A stretch of 64,000 nt of DNA from JAAOIF01 sp965206195 (GTDB lineage: Bacteria; Pseudomonadota; Gammaproteobacteria; PS1; Pseudothioglobaceae): NCBI GenBank assembly GCA_965206195.1, contig CBDBIZ010000010.1, forward strand, positions 7,501 through 71,500. Direction: 5' to 3'. A model generated the notes under the pieces. The model was not told the DNA's origin. It was given only the letters and a program-made list of their open reading frames with translations, and did no database searches. Shown here one piece after another: positions 1-15,400 of the stretch (position 1 is the stretch's first letter; the number at the start of each line of letters is the position of its first letter). The translations under genes and the position numbers were made by a program.

Positions 1-268
1 CACTGGATCACTCTCAGATGACACTGGACCACTTTAAGATGATAATGGACCATTCTCAGTAGATACTGGAACACCCTCAGATGACACTGCACCACCCTCA
101 GATGACACTGGATCACTTTCATATGACACTAAACCACTCTAAGATAACACTAGACCACTCTCAGATTACACTGCACCACTCTCAGATGAAACTGGATTAC
201 CCTCAGATGACACCGAACCACTCTCAGATGACACTGCACCACTCTCAGATGACACTGCACCACTCTCA

Positions 269-815
269 GATTAACTGGATAACTTTCAGATGATACTCAA
301 CTACTGTCAGATGACACTGGACCACTCACAGATGACACTGCACCATTCTCAGATGACACTGGATCACTCTCAGATGACACTCGATCACTGTCAAATGACA
401 CTGGACCACTCTCAGATGACACTGGATCACTCTGAGATGACACTACATCACACTCAGATGACACTCAATTACTCTCAGATGACACTGGACTACTCTCAGA
501 TGAGACTGCACCACTCTCAGATGACACTGCACCACTCTCAGATTAACTGGATAACTTTCAGATGATACTCAACTACTGTCAGATGACACTGGACCACTCA
601 CAGATGACACTGGACCATTCTCAGATGATACTGCTACACTCAGATGACACTGCACCACTCTCAGATGACACCGGATCAATCTCAGATGACACTGGACCAC
701 TCTCAGATGACATTGGACAACTCTAAAATGACACTGCACCACTCTCAGATGAAACTAAACCACTCTCAGATAACACTGGATCACTTTTAGATCACACTCA
801 ACCACTCTCCGATGA
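269..815 (+). repeat. 272-bp local duplication at a higher-order junction
   Basis: The atypical 20-bp monomer reading CAGATTAACTGGATAACTTT, followed by GATGATACTCAACTACTGTC, occurs at 269 and again at 541, an offset of 272 bp (thirteen 21-mers minus one base). The second copy matches only for about 60 bp before the sequence switches to the block that recurs at 4.58 kb. The duplicate therefore sits at the breakpoint between two higher-order segments. Confidence 0.7.
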
Positions 816-1570
816 CACTGGATCACTTTAAGATTATACTCAACCACTCTCAGACGACACTGGACAACTTTCAGATTGCACTGGATCAATCTCAGATGAA
901 ACTGGACCACTCTCAGATGATACTGGACCACCCTCAGATGACACTGCACAACTCTCAGATGAAACTGGATCTCTTTCATATGACACTCAACACCTCTGAG
1001 ATGACACTGGACCACTCTCAGACGACACTGGACCACTCTCTGATGACACTGGACCATTCTCAAATGACACTGGACCACTCTCAGATGACACTGGACCTCT
1101 CTCAGATGAACCTGGAACACCCTCAGATGACTTTGGACCATTCTCATGTGACACTGAACCACTCTCAGATGACATTGAACAACTCTCAGATGACACTGGA
1201 CCACACTCAGATGACACTGGATCAATCTCAGATGATACTGGACCCCTTTCACTGGTCCACTCTCAGTAGATACTGGAACACCCTCAGATGACACTGCACC
1301 ACACTCAGATGACACTGGATCACTTTCATATGACACTAAACCACTCTCAGATAACACTAGACCACTCTCAGATTACACTGCACCACTCTCAGATGACACT
1401 GGATTACTCTCAGATGACACCGAACCACTCTCAGATGACACTGCACCACTTTCAGATGACACTGGACCACTTTCAGATTGACTGGACCATTCTCAGATGA
1501 CATTGGAAAACTCTCAGATGACACTGCACCACTCTCAGATGATACTGGAACATTCTCAGATGAAACTGGA

Positions 1571-1625
1571 CAACTTTCAGATACCACAGGAATACTCTCA
1601 GATGAATCAGGCCCACACTCAGATG
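1571..1625 (+). repeat. Pair of strongly divergent monomers (landmark)
   Basis: Two adjacent monomers, one containing ATACCACAGGAATACTC and the next containing ATGAATCAGGCCCACACTC, keep the 21-bp length but differ from consensus at many positions. They recur at about 5,543-5,597 and 12,893-12,947, and in altered form near 18,795-18,840. They are useful anchors for aligning higher-order copies in the left domain. Confidence 0.8.
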
Positions 1626-2589
1626 ACACTGGATCATTCCAGATGACACTGGACCACTCTCATATGACACAGCAAAACTCTCAGATGAAACTGGACAACT
1701 TTCATATGAAACTGCACCACTCTAATATGAAACTGGACCACTCTAAGATGACACTGCACCACTTTCAGATGACACTGCACCACTCTCACATGACACTGGA
1801 CCATTCTCAGTGTACACAGGATCATTCTCAAATAACATTGGACCATTCTCAGATGACACTAGAACACCCTCAGATGACACTGGACCACTCTCAGATGACA
1901 CAAAACCATTTTCAGATGACACTGGACAACTCTAAGATGACACTGGACCAAACTCAGATGACACTGGATCAATCTCAGATGACACTGGACCACCATCAGA
2001 TGACACTGCACCACCCTCAGATGACACTGGATCACTTTCAGATGACACTAAACCATTCTCAGATGACACTGGACCACTCTCAGATGATACTGGACCAATA
2101 TCAGATGACGCTGGACCACTCTCAAATGACACTGCACCAGTCACAGACGACAACGGATCACTCTCATATGACAGTGGACCATTCTCAGATGACACTGGAC
2201 CACTCTCAGATGACACTGGACCACTCTCAGATGATACTGCTCCGCTCCCAGATGACACTGCACCACTATCAGATGACACCGGATCAATCTAAGATGACAC
2301 TGGACCTCTCTCAGATGACACTGGACCACTCTAAAATGACACTGCACCACTCTAAGATTAAACTAAACCACTCTCAGACAATACTGGATCACTTTTAGAT
2401 CACACTCAACCACTCTCAGATGACACTGGACCACTCTCAGATGACACTGGATCACTTTTAGATGACATTCAACCACTCTCAGATGACGCTGGACCACTAT
2501 AAGATGACACTGGATTAATCTCAGATGACACAGGACGACTCTCAGATGATAATGGACCACCCTCAGATGACACTGCACCACTCTCAGAT

Positions 2590-3690
2590 GACACTGGATC
2601 TCTTTCATATGATACTCAACCATTCTGAGATGACACTGGACCACTCTCAGATGACACTGGAACACGCTCAGATGACACTGGACCATTCTCAAATGACATT
2701 GGACCACTCTCAGATGACACTGGACCACTCTCAAATGACACTAGACCACTCTCAGATGACACTGCACCACTCTCAGATGACACTGGACCCCTCTCAGATG
2801 ATCCTAAAACACCCTCAGATGGCACTGGACCATTCTCAGTGACACTGCACCACTCTCAGATGAAACTGGACAACTCTCAGATGAAACTGGACCACACTCA
2901 GAAGACACTGGATCACTCTCAGATGACACTGGACCCCTTTCAGTTGACAATGGACCACTCTCAGTTGATATTGGACAACCATCAGATGACACTGCACCAC
3001 CCTCAGATGACACTGGATCACTTTCAGATGACACTAAACCACTCTCAGATTACACTGCACCACTCTCAGTTGACACTGGTTACTCTCAGATGACACCGAA
3101 CCACTCTCAGATGACACTGCACCACTCTCAGATGACACTGGACAACTCAAAGATGACACTGGACAACATTCAGATGACACAGGAATAATCTCAGATGAAA
3201 CTGAACCACTCACATATGACACTGACCAATTCTAAAATGACACTGGACCACTCTCAGATTATTCTGGAACACTCTGAGATGACAATGTTCCACACTCAGA
3301 TAATACTGGACCACTCTCAGATGACACTGGATCTCTTTCATATGATACTCAACCATTCTGAGATGACACTGGACCACTCTCAGATGACACTGGAACACGC
3401 TCAGATGACACTGGACCATTCTCAAATGACATTGGACCACTCTCAGATGACACTGGACCACTCTCAAATGACACTGGACCCCTCTCAGATGATCCTAAAA
3501 CACCCTCAGATGGCACTGGACCATTCTCAGTGACACTGCACCACTCTCAGATGAAACTGAACCACTCACAGATGACACTGACCAATTCTAAAATGACACT
3601 GGACCACTCTCAGATTATTCTGGAACACTCTGAGATGACAATGTTCCACACTCAGATAATACTGGACCACTCTCAGATGACACTAGACAC
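2590..3690 (+). repeat. Nested ~356-bp duplication shared by higher-order copies 1 and 2
   Basis: The segment containing GACCAATTCTAAAATG occurs at 3,224 and 3,580 (offset 356). Between the two copies lies a second version of the 2,590-2,840 module (GGATCTCTTTCATATGATAC, then GGAACACGCTCAG), shorter by two monomers. The same arrangement recurs 7,347 bp downstream around 10,540-11,030. The local rearrangement is therefore older than the duplication of the 7-kb unit. Confidence 0.75.
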
Positions 3691-6604
3691 TGTAAGATGA
3701 GACAGCACCACTCTCAGATGACACTGGACCACTCTCTGATTATACTGCCCCTCTCTCAGATGACAATGGATCACTCTCAGATGAAACTGGACAACTCTCA
3801 GATGACACTGCACCACCCTCAGATTACACTGGATCACTTCCAGATGATACTCAACCACACTCAGTTGACACTGGATCATTCACAGATGACACTGCATCAC
3901 TCTCAGATGAAACTGGATCACTCTCAGATGACACTCAATCACTGTCAGATGACAATGGACAACTCTCAGATGACACTGCACCACTCTAAGATGACACTGG
4001 ACCACTCTCAGATGACACTGGATCACTCTGAGATGACACTGCATCACACTCAGATGACACTGGATCAGTTTTAGATTACACTCGACCACTCTCAGATTAC
4101 AATGGACCACTCTCATATGACACTGCACCAATCTAAGAGGACACTTGACCACTCTCAGATGAAACTGCACCACACTCAGATGACACTGCACCATTCTCAG
4201 ATGACTCTGCTCCACTCTCAGATGACACTAGACCACTCTCAGATGACACTGGACCACTCTCAGATGATACTGGACAACTCTCAGATGACACTGGACCATT
4301 TTCAGATGACACTGGACCACTCTCAGATGATACTGGACCACTATCAGATGACACTGGACCACTCTCAGATGACACTGCACCAGTCACAGATGACACCGCA
4401 TCACTCTCAGATGACACTGGACAATTCTCAGATGACACTGGACCACTCTCCGATGACACTGGACCACTCTCAGATGACACTGCTAAACTCAGATGACACT
4501 GCACCACTCTAAGGTACATTGGATCAATCTCAGATGACACTGGACCACTCTCAGGTGACACTGGACCACTCTCAGATGACACTGGACCATTCTCAGATGA
4601 TACTGCTACACTCAGATGACACTGCATCACTCTCAGATGACACCGGATCAATCTCAGATGACACTGGACCACTCTCAGATGACATTGGACAACTCTAAAA
4701 TGACACTGCACCACTCTCAGATGAAACTAAACCACTCTCAGATAACACTGGATCACTTTTAGATCACACTCAACCACTCTCCGATGACACTGGATCACTT
4801 TAAGATTATACTCAACCACTCTCAGACGACACTGGACAACTTTCAGATTACACTGGATCAATCTCAGATGAAACTGGACCACTCTCAGATGATACTGGAC
4901 CACCCTCAGATGACACTGCACAACTCTCAGATGAAACTGGATCTCTTTCATATGACACTCAACACCTCTGAGATGACACTGGACCACTCTCAGACGACAC
5001 TGGACCACTCTCTGATGACACTGGACCATTCTCAAATGACACTGGACCACTCTCAGATGACACTGGACCTCTCTCAGATGAACCTGGAACACCCTCAGAT
5101 GACTTTGGACCATTCTCATGTGACACTGAACCACTCTCAGATGACATTGAACAACTCTCAGATGACACTGGACCACACTCAGATGACACCGGATCAATCT
5201 CAGATGATACTGGACCCCTTTCACTGGACCACTCTCAGTAGATACTGGAACACCCTCAGATGACACTGCACCACACTCAGATGACACTGGATCACTTTCA
5301 TATGACACTAAACCACTCTCAGATAACACTAGACCACTCTCAGATTACACTGCACCACTCTCAGATGACACTGGATTACTCTCAGATGACACCGAACCAC
5401 TCTCAGATGACACTGCACCACTTTCAGATGACACTGGACCACTTTCAGATTGACTGGACCATTCTCAGATGACATTGGAAAACTCTCAGATGACACTGCA
5501 CCACTCTCAGATGATACTGGAACATTCTCAGATGAAACTGGACAACTTTCAGATACCACAGGAATACTCTCAGATGAATCAGGCCCACACTCAGAAGACA
5601 CTGGATCATTCCAGATGACACTGGACCACTCTCATATGACACAGCAAAACTCTCAGATGAAACTGGACAACTTTCATATGAAACTGCACCACTCTAATAT
5701 GACACTGGACCACTCTAAGATGACACTGCACCACTTTCAGATGACACTGCACCACTCTCACATGACACTGGACCATTCTCAGTGTACACAGGATCATTCT
5801 CAAATAACATTGGACCACTCTCAGATGACACTAGAACACCCTCAGATGACACTGGACCACTCTCAGATGACACAAAACCATTTTCAGATGACACTGGACA
5901 ACTCTAAGATGACACTGGACCAAACTCAGATGACACTGGATCAATCTCAGATGACACTGGACCACCATCAGATGACACTGCACCACCCTCAGATGACACT
6001 GGATCACTTTCAGATGACACTAAACCATTCTCAGATGACACTGGACCACTCTCAGATGACACTGCACCACTCTCAGATGACACTGGACCACTCTGATGTG
6101 ACACTGGAAAACTTTCAGATGACAAAGAATATTCTCTGATGAAACTGGACCACTCTCAGATGACACTGAACCATTCTCAAATGACACTGGACGACTCTCA
6201 GATGAAAATGGACCACCCTAAGATGACACTGCACCACACTCAGATGACACTGGATCTCTTTCATATGACACTCAACCACTTTGAGATGACACTTGACCAC
6301 TCTCAGATGACACTGGAACACACTCAGATGACACTGGACCACTCTCAGATGACACTGGACCACTCTCAGATGATAATGGACCACTCTGAGATGACACTGG
6401 AAAACTTTCAGATGACAAAGAATACTCTCAGATAAAACTGGACCACTCTCAGATGACACTGAACCATTCTCAAATGACACTGGACAACTCTCAGATGATA
6501 TTGGACCACTCAGAGATGACAATGTACCACACTCAGATGATACTGGACCACTCTCAGATGAAACTGGACACTCTAAGATGAAACAGCAACATTCTCAGAT
6601 GACA

Positions 6605-7066
6605 CTGGACCACTCTCAGATGAAAATGGATCACTCTCAGATGACACTGGACAACTCTCAGATGACACTGCACCACTCTCAGATGACACTGGATCACTTT
6701 CAAATGATAATCAACTACTCTCAGATGACACTGGACCACTCACAGATGACACTCCACCATTCTCAGATGACACTGGATCACTCTCAGATGACACTCGATC
6801 ACTGTCAGATGACAATGGACCACTCTCAGATGACACTGGACCACTCTCAGATGAAAATGGATCACTCTCAGATGACACTGGACAACTCTCAGATGACACT
6901 GCACCACTCTCAGATGACACTGGATCACTTTCAAATGATAATCAACTACTCTCAGATGACACTGGACCACTCACAGATGACACTCCACCATTCTCAGATG
7001 ACACTGGATCACTCTCAGATGACACTCGATCACTGTCAGATGACAATGGACCACTCTCAGATGACA
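6605..7066 (+). repeat. 231-bp tandem duplication, copy 1 only
   Basis: Eleven monomers starting around GATGAAAATGGATCAC (6,619 and 6,850) are present twice in direct succession. By eye the two 231-bp copies are identical. Copy 2 of the higher-order unit (about 13,950-14,190) has only one, so this looks like a recent gain in copy 1. Confidence 0.85.
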
Positions 7067-7954
7067 CTGGATCACTCTGAGATGACACTACATCACACTC
7101 AGATGACACTGGATCACTTTCAGATGACACTCAATTACTCTCAGATGACACTGGTTACTCTCAGATGACACCAAATCACTCTCAGATGACACTGTACCAC
7201 TCTCAGATGACACTGGACCACTCTCAGATGACACTGGACAACATTCAGATGACACAGGAATACTCTCAGATGAAACTGAACCACTCACAGATGACACTGA
7301 ACAATTCTCAAATGACACTGGTCCACTCTCAGATGATACTGGACCACTCTGAGATGACAATGTTCCACAGTCAGATAATACTGGACCACTCTCAGATGAC
7401 ACTGGACACTGTAAGATGAGACAGCACCACTCTCAGATGACACTGGACCACTCTCAGATGACACTGGACCACTCTCTGATTATACTGCACCACTCTCAGA
7501 TGACAATGGATCACTCTCAGATGAAACTGGACAACTCTCAGATGACACTGCACCACCCTCAGATTACTCTGGATCACTTCCAGATGATACTAAACCACAC
7601 TCATTTGACACTGGATCATTCACAGATGACACTGCATCAATCTCAGATGACGCTGGATCACTCTCAGATGACACTCGATCACTGTCAGATGACAATGGAC
7701 AACTCTCAGATGACACTGCACCACTCTAAGATGACACTGGACCACTCTCAGATTACACTGGATCACTCTGAGATGACACTGAATCACACTCAAATGACAC
7801 TGGATCACTTTCAGATGACACTCAACCACTCTCAGATGACACTGGACTACTCTAAGATGAGACTGCACAATTCTCAGATGAAACTGGATCACTTTCAGAT
7901 GACACTCGACAACTCTCAGATTACAATGGACCACTCTCATATGACACTGCACCA

Positions 7955-8206
7955 CTTTAAGAAGACACTTGACCACTCTCAGATGACACTGGACCACTCT
8001 CAGATGATACTGGACCACTATCAGATGACACCGTATAACTCTCAGATTACATTGGACCACTCTCAGATGACACTGCACCACTTTAAGAAGACACTTGACC
8101 ACTCTCAGATGACACTGGACCACTCTCAGATGATACTGGACCACTATCAGATGACACTGGACTACTCTCAGATGACACTGCACTAGTCACAGATGACACC
8201 GGATCA
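7955..8206 (+). repeat. 126-bp tandem duplication, copy 1 only
   Basis: A six-monomer block beginning CTTTAAGAAGACACTTGACC occurs at 7,955 and 8,081. The higher-order copies at about 15,072 and 17,958 each carry it once. A gain in copy 1 is the simplest reading. The copies differ at a few bases (ACCGTATAACTCTC in one against ACTGGACTACTCTC in the other). Confidence 0.83.
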
Positions 8207-9409
8207 CTCTCAGATGACACTGGACAATTCTCAGATGACACTGGACCACTCTCAGATGACACTGGACCACTCTCAGATGACACTGCACCAGTCACAGATG
8301 ACACCGGATCACTATCAGATGACACTGGACAATTCGCAGATGACACTGGACCAATCTCAGATGACACTGCACCAGTCACAGATGACACCGGATCACTCTC
8401 AGATGACAATGGACAATTCTCAGATGACACTGGACCATTCTCTGATGACACTGGACCACTCTCAAATGACACTGGACCACTCTCAGATGACACTGGACCC
8501 CTCTCAGATGACCCTGGAACACCCTCAGATGACACTGGACCATTCTCAGATGACACTGCACCACTCTCAGATGACATTGGACAACTATCAGATGACACTG
8601 GACCACACTCAGATGACACTGGATCACTCTCAGATGACACTGGACCACTTTAAGATGATAATGGACCATTCTCAGTAGATACTGGAACATCCTCAGATGA
8701 CAGAGCACCACCCTCAGATGACACTGGATCACTTTCATATGACACTAAACCACTCTAAGATAACACTAGACCACTCTCAGATTACACTGCACCACTCTCA
8801 GATGAAACTGGATTACCCTCAGATGACACCGAACCACTCTCACATGACACTGCACCACTCTCAGATGACACTGCACCACTCTCAGATTAACTGGATAACT
8901 TTCAGATGATACTCAACTACTGTCAGATGACACTGGACCACTCACAGATGACACTGCACCATTCTCAGATGACACTGGATCACTCTCAGATCACACTCGA
9001 TCACTGTCATATGACACTGGACCACTCTCAGATGACACTGGATCACTCTGAGATGACACTACATCACACTCAGATGACACTGGATCACTTTCAGATGACA
9101 CTCAATTACTCTCAGATGACACTGGACTACTCTCAGATGAGACTGCATCACTCTCAAATGAAACTGGCTAACTTTCAGATGACACTCGACCACTCTCAGA
9201 TGACAATGGACCACTCTCACATGACACTGCACCACTCTAAGATGACACTTGACAACTCTCAGTTGACACTGCACCACACTCAGATGACACTGCACCACTC
9301 TCAGATGACTCTGCTCCACTCTCAGATGACACTAGACCACTCTCAGATGACACTGGACAACTTTCAGATGACACTGGACAACTCTCAGATGACACAGGAC
9401 CATTTTTAG

Positions 9410-12400
9410 ATGACACTGGACCACTCTCAGATGATACTGGACCAATATCAGATGACACTGGACCACTCTCAAATGACACTGCACCAGTCACAGACGACAC
9501 CGGATCACTCTCATATGACAGTGGACCATTCTCAGATGACACTGGACCACTCTCAGATGACACTGGACCACTCTCAGATGATACTGCTCCGCTCCCAGAT
9601 GACACTGCACCACTATCAGATGACACCGGATCAATCTAAGATGACACTGGACCTCTCTCAGATGACACTGGACCACTCTAAAATGACACTGCACCACTCT
9701 AAGATTAAACTAAACCACTCTCAGACAATACTGGATCACTTTTAGATCACACTCAACCACTCTCAGATGACACTGGACCACTCTCAGATGACACTGGATC
9801 ACTTTTAGATGACACTCAACCACTCTCAGATGACGCTGGACCACTATAAGATGACACTGGATTAATCTCAGATGACACAGGACGATTCTCAGATGATAAT
9901 GGACCACCCTCAGATGACACTGCACCACTCTCAGATGACACTGGATCTCTTTCATATGATACTCAACCATTCTGAGATGACACTGGACCACTCTCAGATG
10001 ACACTGGAACACGCTCAGATTACACTGGACCATTCTCAAATGACATTGGACCACTCTCAGATGACACTGGACCACTCTCAAATGACACTAGACCACTCTC
10101 AGATGACACTGCACCACTCTCAGATGACACTGGACCCCTCTCAGATGATCCTAAAACACCCTCAGATGGCACTGGACCATTCTCAGTGACACTGCACCAC
10201 TCTCAGATGAAACTGGACAACTCTCAGATGAAACTGGACCTCACTCAGAAGACACTGGATCACTCTCAGATGACACTGGACCCCTTTCAGTTGACAATGG
10301 ACCACTTTCAGTTGATATTGGACAACCATCAGATGACACTGCACCACCCTCAGATGACACTGGATCACTTTCAGATGACACTAAACCACTCTCAGATTAC
10401 ACTGCACCACTCTCAGTTGACACTGGTTACTCTCAGATGACACCGAACCACTCTCAGATGACACTGCACCACTCTCAGATGACACTGGACAACTCAAAGA
10501 TGACACTGGACAACATTCAGATGACACAGGAATAATCTCAGATGAAACTGAACCACTCACATATGACACTGACCAATTCTAAAATGACACTGGACCACTC
10601 TCAGATTATTCTGGAACACTCTGAGATGACAATGTTCCACACTCAGATAATACTGGACCACTCTCAGATGACACTGGATCTCTTTCATATGATACTCAAC
10701 CATTCTGAGATGACACTGGACCACTCTCAGATGACACTGGAACACGCTCAGATGACACTGGACCATTCTCAAATGACATTGGACCACTCTCAGATGACAC
10801 TGGACCACTCTCAAATGACACTGGACCCCTCTCAGATGATCCTAAAACACCCTCAGATGGCACTGGACCATTCTCAGTGACACTGCACCACTCTCAGATG
10901 AAACTGAACCACTCACAGATGACACTGACCAATTCTAAAATGACACTGGACCACTCTCAGATTATTCTGGAACACTCTGAGATGACAATGTTCCACACTC
11001 AGATAATACTGGACCACTCTCAGATAACACTAGACACTGTAAGATGAGACAGCACCACTCTCAGATGACACTGGACCACTCTCTGATTATACTGCCCCTC
11101 TCTCAGATGACAATGGATCACTCTCAGATGAAACTGGACAACTCTCAGATGACACTGCACCACCCTCAGATTACACTGGATCACTTCCAGATGATACTCA
11201 ACCACACTCAGTTGACACTGGATCATTCACAGATGACACTGCATCACTCTCAGATGAAACTGGATCACTCTCAGATGACACTCAATCACTGTCAGATGAC
11301 AATGGACAACTCTCAGATGACACTGCACCACTCTAAGATGACACTGGACCACTCTCAGATGACACTGGATCACTCTGAGATGACACTGCATCACACTCAG
11401 ATGACACTGGATCAGTTTTAGATTACACTCGACCACTCTCAGATTACAATGGACCACTCTCATATGACACTGCACCAATCTAAGAGGACACTTGACCACT
11501 CTCAGATGACACTGCACCACACTCAGATGACACTGCACCATTCTCAGATGACTCTGCTCCACTCTCAGATGACACTAGACCACTCTCAGATGACACTGGA
11601 CCACTCTCAGATGATACTGGACAACTCTCAGATGACACTGGACCATTTTCAGATGACACTGGACCACTCTCAGATGATACTGGACCACTATCAGATGACA
11701 CTGGACCACTCTCAGATGACACTGCACCAGTCACAGATGACACCGCATCACTCTCAGATGACACTGGACAATTCTCAGATGACACTGGACCACTCTCCGA
11801 TGACACTGGACCACTCTCAGATGACACTGCTAAACTCAGATGACACTGCACCACTCTAAGGTACATTGGATCAATCTCAGATGACACTGGACCATTCTCA
11901 GGTGACACTGGACCACTCTCAGATGACACTGGACCATTCTCAGATGATACTGCTACACTCAGATGACACTGCACCACTCTCAGATGACACCGGATCAATC
12001 TCAGATGACACTGGACCACTCTCAGATGACATTGGACAACTCTAAAATGACACTGCACCACTCTCAGATGAAACTAAACCACTCTCAGATAACACTGGAT
12101 CACTTTTAGATCACACTCAACCACTCTCCGATGACACTGGATCACTTTAAGATTATACTCAACCACTCTCAGACGACACTGGACAACTTTCAGATTACAC
12201 TGGATCAATCTCAGATGAAACTGGACCACTCTCAGATGATACTGGACCACCCTCAGATGACACTGCACAACTCTCAGATGAAACTGGATCTCTTTCATAT
12301 GACACTCAACACCTCTGAGATGACACTGGACCACTCTCAGACGACACTGGACCACTCTCTGATGACACTGGACCATTCTCAAATGACACTGGACCACTCT

Positions 12401-15400
12401 CAGATGACACTGGACCTCCCTCAGATGAACCTGGAACACCCTCAGATAACTTTGGACCATTCTCATGTGACACTGAACCACTCTCAGATGACATTGAACA
12501 ACTCTCAGATGACACTGGACCACACTCAGATGACACTGGATCAATCTCAGATGATACTGGACCCCTTTCACTGGACCACTCTCAGTAGATACTGGAACAC
12601 CCTCAGATGACACTGCACCACCCTCAGATGACACTGGATCACTTTCATATGACACTAAACCACTCTCAGATAACACTAGACCACTCTCAGATTACACTGC
12701 ACCACTCTCAGATGACACTGGATTACTCTCAGATGACACCGAACCACTCTCAGATGACACTGCACCACTTTCAGATGACACTGGACCACTTTCAGATTAA
12801 CTGGACCATTCTCAGATGACATTGGAAAACTCTCAGATGACACTGCACCACTCTCAGATGATACTGGAACATTCTCAGATGAAACTGGACAACTTTCAGA
12901 TACCACAGGAATACTCTCAGATGAATCAGGCCCACACTCAGATGACACTGGATCATTCCAGATGACACTGGACCACTCTCATATGACACAGCAAAACTCT
13001 CAGATGAAACTGGACAACTTTCATATGAAACTGCACCACTCTAATATGACACTGGACCACTCTAAGATGACACTGCACCACTTTCAGATGACACTGCACC
13101 ACTCTCACATGACACTGGACCATTCTCAGTGTACACAGGATCATTCTCAAATAACATTGGACCACTCTCAGATGACACTAGAACACCCTCAGATGACACT
13201 GGACCACTCTCAGATGACACAAAACCATTTTCAGATGACACTGGACAACTCTAAGATGACACTGGACCAAACTCAGATGACACTGGATCAATCTCAGATG
13301 ACACTGGACCACCATCAGATGACACTGCACCACCCTCAGATGACACTGGATCACTTTCAGATGACACTAAACCATTCTCAGATGACACTGGACCACTCTC
13401 AGATGACACTGCACCACTCTCAGATGACACTGGACCACTCTGATGTGACACTGGAAAACTTTCAGATGACAAAGAATATTCTCTGATGAAACTGGACCAC
13501 TCTCAGATGACACTGAACCATTCTCAAATGACACTGGACGACTCTCAGATGAAAATGGACCACCCTAAGATGACACTGCACCACACTCAGATGACACTGG
13601 ATCTCTTTCATATGACACTCAACCACTTTGAGATGACACTTGACCACTCTCAGATGACACTGGAACACACTCAGATGACACTGGACCACTCTCAGATGAC
13701 ACTGGACCACTCTCAGATGATAATGGACCACTCTGAGATGACACTGGAAAACTTTCAGATGACAAAGAATACTCTCAGATAAAACTGGACCACTCTCAGA
13801 TGACACTGAACCATTCTCAAATGACACTGGACAACTCTCAGATGATATTGGACCACTCAGAGATGACAATGTACCACACTCAGATGATACTGGACCACTC
13901 TCAGATGAAACTGGACACTCTAAGATGAAACAGCAACATTCTCAGATGACACTGGACCACTCTCAGATGAAAATGGATCACTCTCAGATGACACTGGACA
14001 ACTCTCAGATGACACTGCACCACTCTCAGATGACACTGGATCACTTTCAAATGATAATCAACTACTCTCAGATGACACTGGACCACTCACAGATGACACT
14101 CCACCATTCTCAGATGACACTGGATCACTCTCAGATGACACTCGATCACTGTCAGATGACAATGGACCACTCTCAGATGACACTGGATCACTCTGAGATG
14201 ACACTACATCACACTCAGATGACACTGGATCACTTTCAGATGACACTCAATTACTCTCAGATGACACTGGTTACTCTCAGATGACACCAAATCACTCTCA
14301 GATGACACTGTACCACTCTCAGATGACACTGGACCACTCTCAGATGACACTGGACAACATTCAGATGACACAGGAATACTCTCAGATGAAACTGAACCAC
14401 TCACAGATGACACTGAACAATTCTCAAATGACACTGGTCCACTCTCAGATGATACTGGACCACTCTGAGATGACAATGTTCCACAGTCAGATAATACTGG
14501 ACCACTCTCAGATGACACTGGACACTGTAAGATGAGACAGCACCACTCTCAGATGACACTGGACCACTCTCAGATGACACTGGACCACTCTCTGATTATA
14601 CTGCACCACTCTCAGATGACAATGGATCACTCTCAGATGAAACTGGACAACTCTCAGATGACACTGCACCACCCTCAGATTACTCTGGATCACTTCCAGA
14701 TGATACTAAACCACACTCATTTGACACTGGATCATTCACAGATGACACTGCATCACTCTCAGATGACGCTGGATCACTCTCAGATGACACTCGATCACTG
14801 TCAGATGACAATGGACAACTCTCAGATGACACTGCACCACTCTAAGATGACACTGGACCACTCTCAGATTACACTGGATCACTCTGAGATGACACTGAAT
14901 CACACTCAAATGACACTGGATCACTTTCAGATGACACTCAACCACTCTCAGATGACACTGGACTACTCTAAGATGAGACTGCACAATTCTCAGATGAAAC
15001 TGGATCACTTTCAGATGACACTCGACAACTCTCAGATTACAATGGACCACTCTCATATGACACTGCACCACTTTAAGAAGACACTTGACCACTCTCAGAT
15101 GACACTGGACCACTCTCAGATGATACTGGACCACTATCAGATGACACTGGACTACTCTCAGATGACACTGCACCAGTCACAGATGACACCGGATCACTCT
15201 CAGATGACACTGGACGATTCTCAGATGACACTGGACCACTCTCAGATGACACTGGACCACTCTCAGATGACACTGCACCAGTCACAGATGACACCGGATC
15301 ACTATCAGATGACACTGGACAATTCGCAGATGACACTGGACCAATCTCAGATGACACTGCACCAGTCACAGATGACACCGGATCACTCTCAGATGACAAT

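Larger units (their letters stand above)
1..2062 (+). repeat. Left-edge mosaic segment of the 7-kb higher-order repeat family
   Basis: This is the truncated left end of the first domain. Positions 1 to about 600 match about 8,617-9,200 at an offset of 8,616 bp. From about 605 to 2,062 the match changes to 4,577-6,034 (offset 3,972) and to 11,924-13,381 (offset 11,319). The change of partner near 600 marks an old exchange between different parts of the higher-order unit. It holds two copies of the landmark TTTCATATGACACTAAACC (near 117 and 1,324) and divergent monomers at 1,571-1,625. No gene is seen. Confidence 0.8.
2063..9409 (+). repeat. Higher-order repeat unit, copy 1 (7,347 bp)
   Basis: This unit aligns with copy 2 starting at 9,410. 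Corresponding variant monomers lie 7,347 bp apart from 2,063 to about 6,600, then 7,116 bp apart, then 6,990 bp, then 6,969 bp. The steps are 231, 126 and 21 bp, each a whole number of monomers, so the two units differ by gain or loss of 11, 6 and 1 monomers. The same frame-shifting short monomers and variant landmarks recur at matching places, so the units share descent and do not merely share a consensus. The array within it is otherwise ordinary 21-bp satellite with no supported gene. Confidence 0.88.

Noticed and set aside
4133..4714. 193-codon - strand Ser/Glu/Pro-rich frame (SGPVSSE) as a mucin-like surface protein
   Set aside because: The composition is forced by the monomer. No signal peptide, anchor or unique flank is present, and the frame is broken in neighbouring copies by TCTAAG variants, which read as stops.
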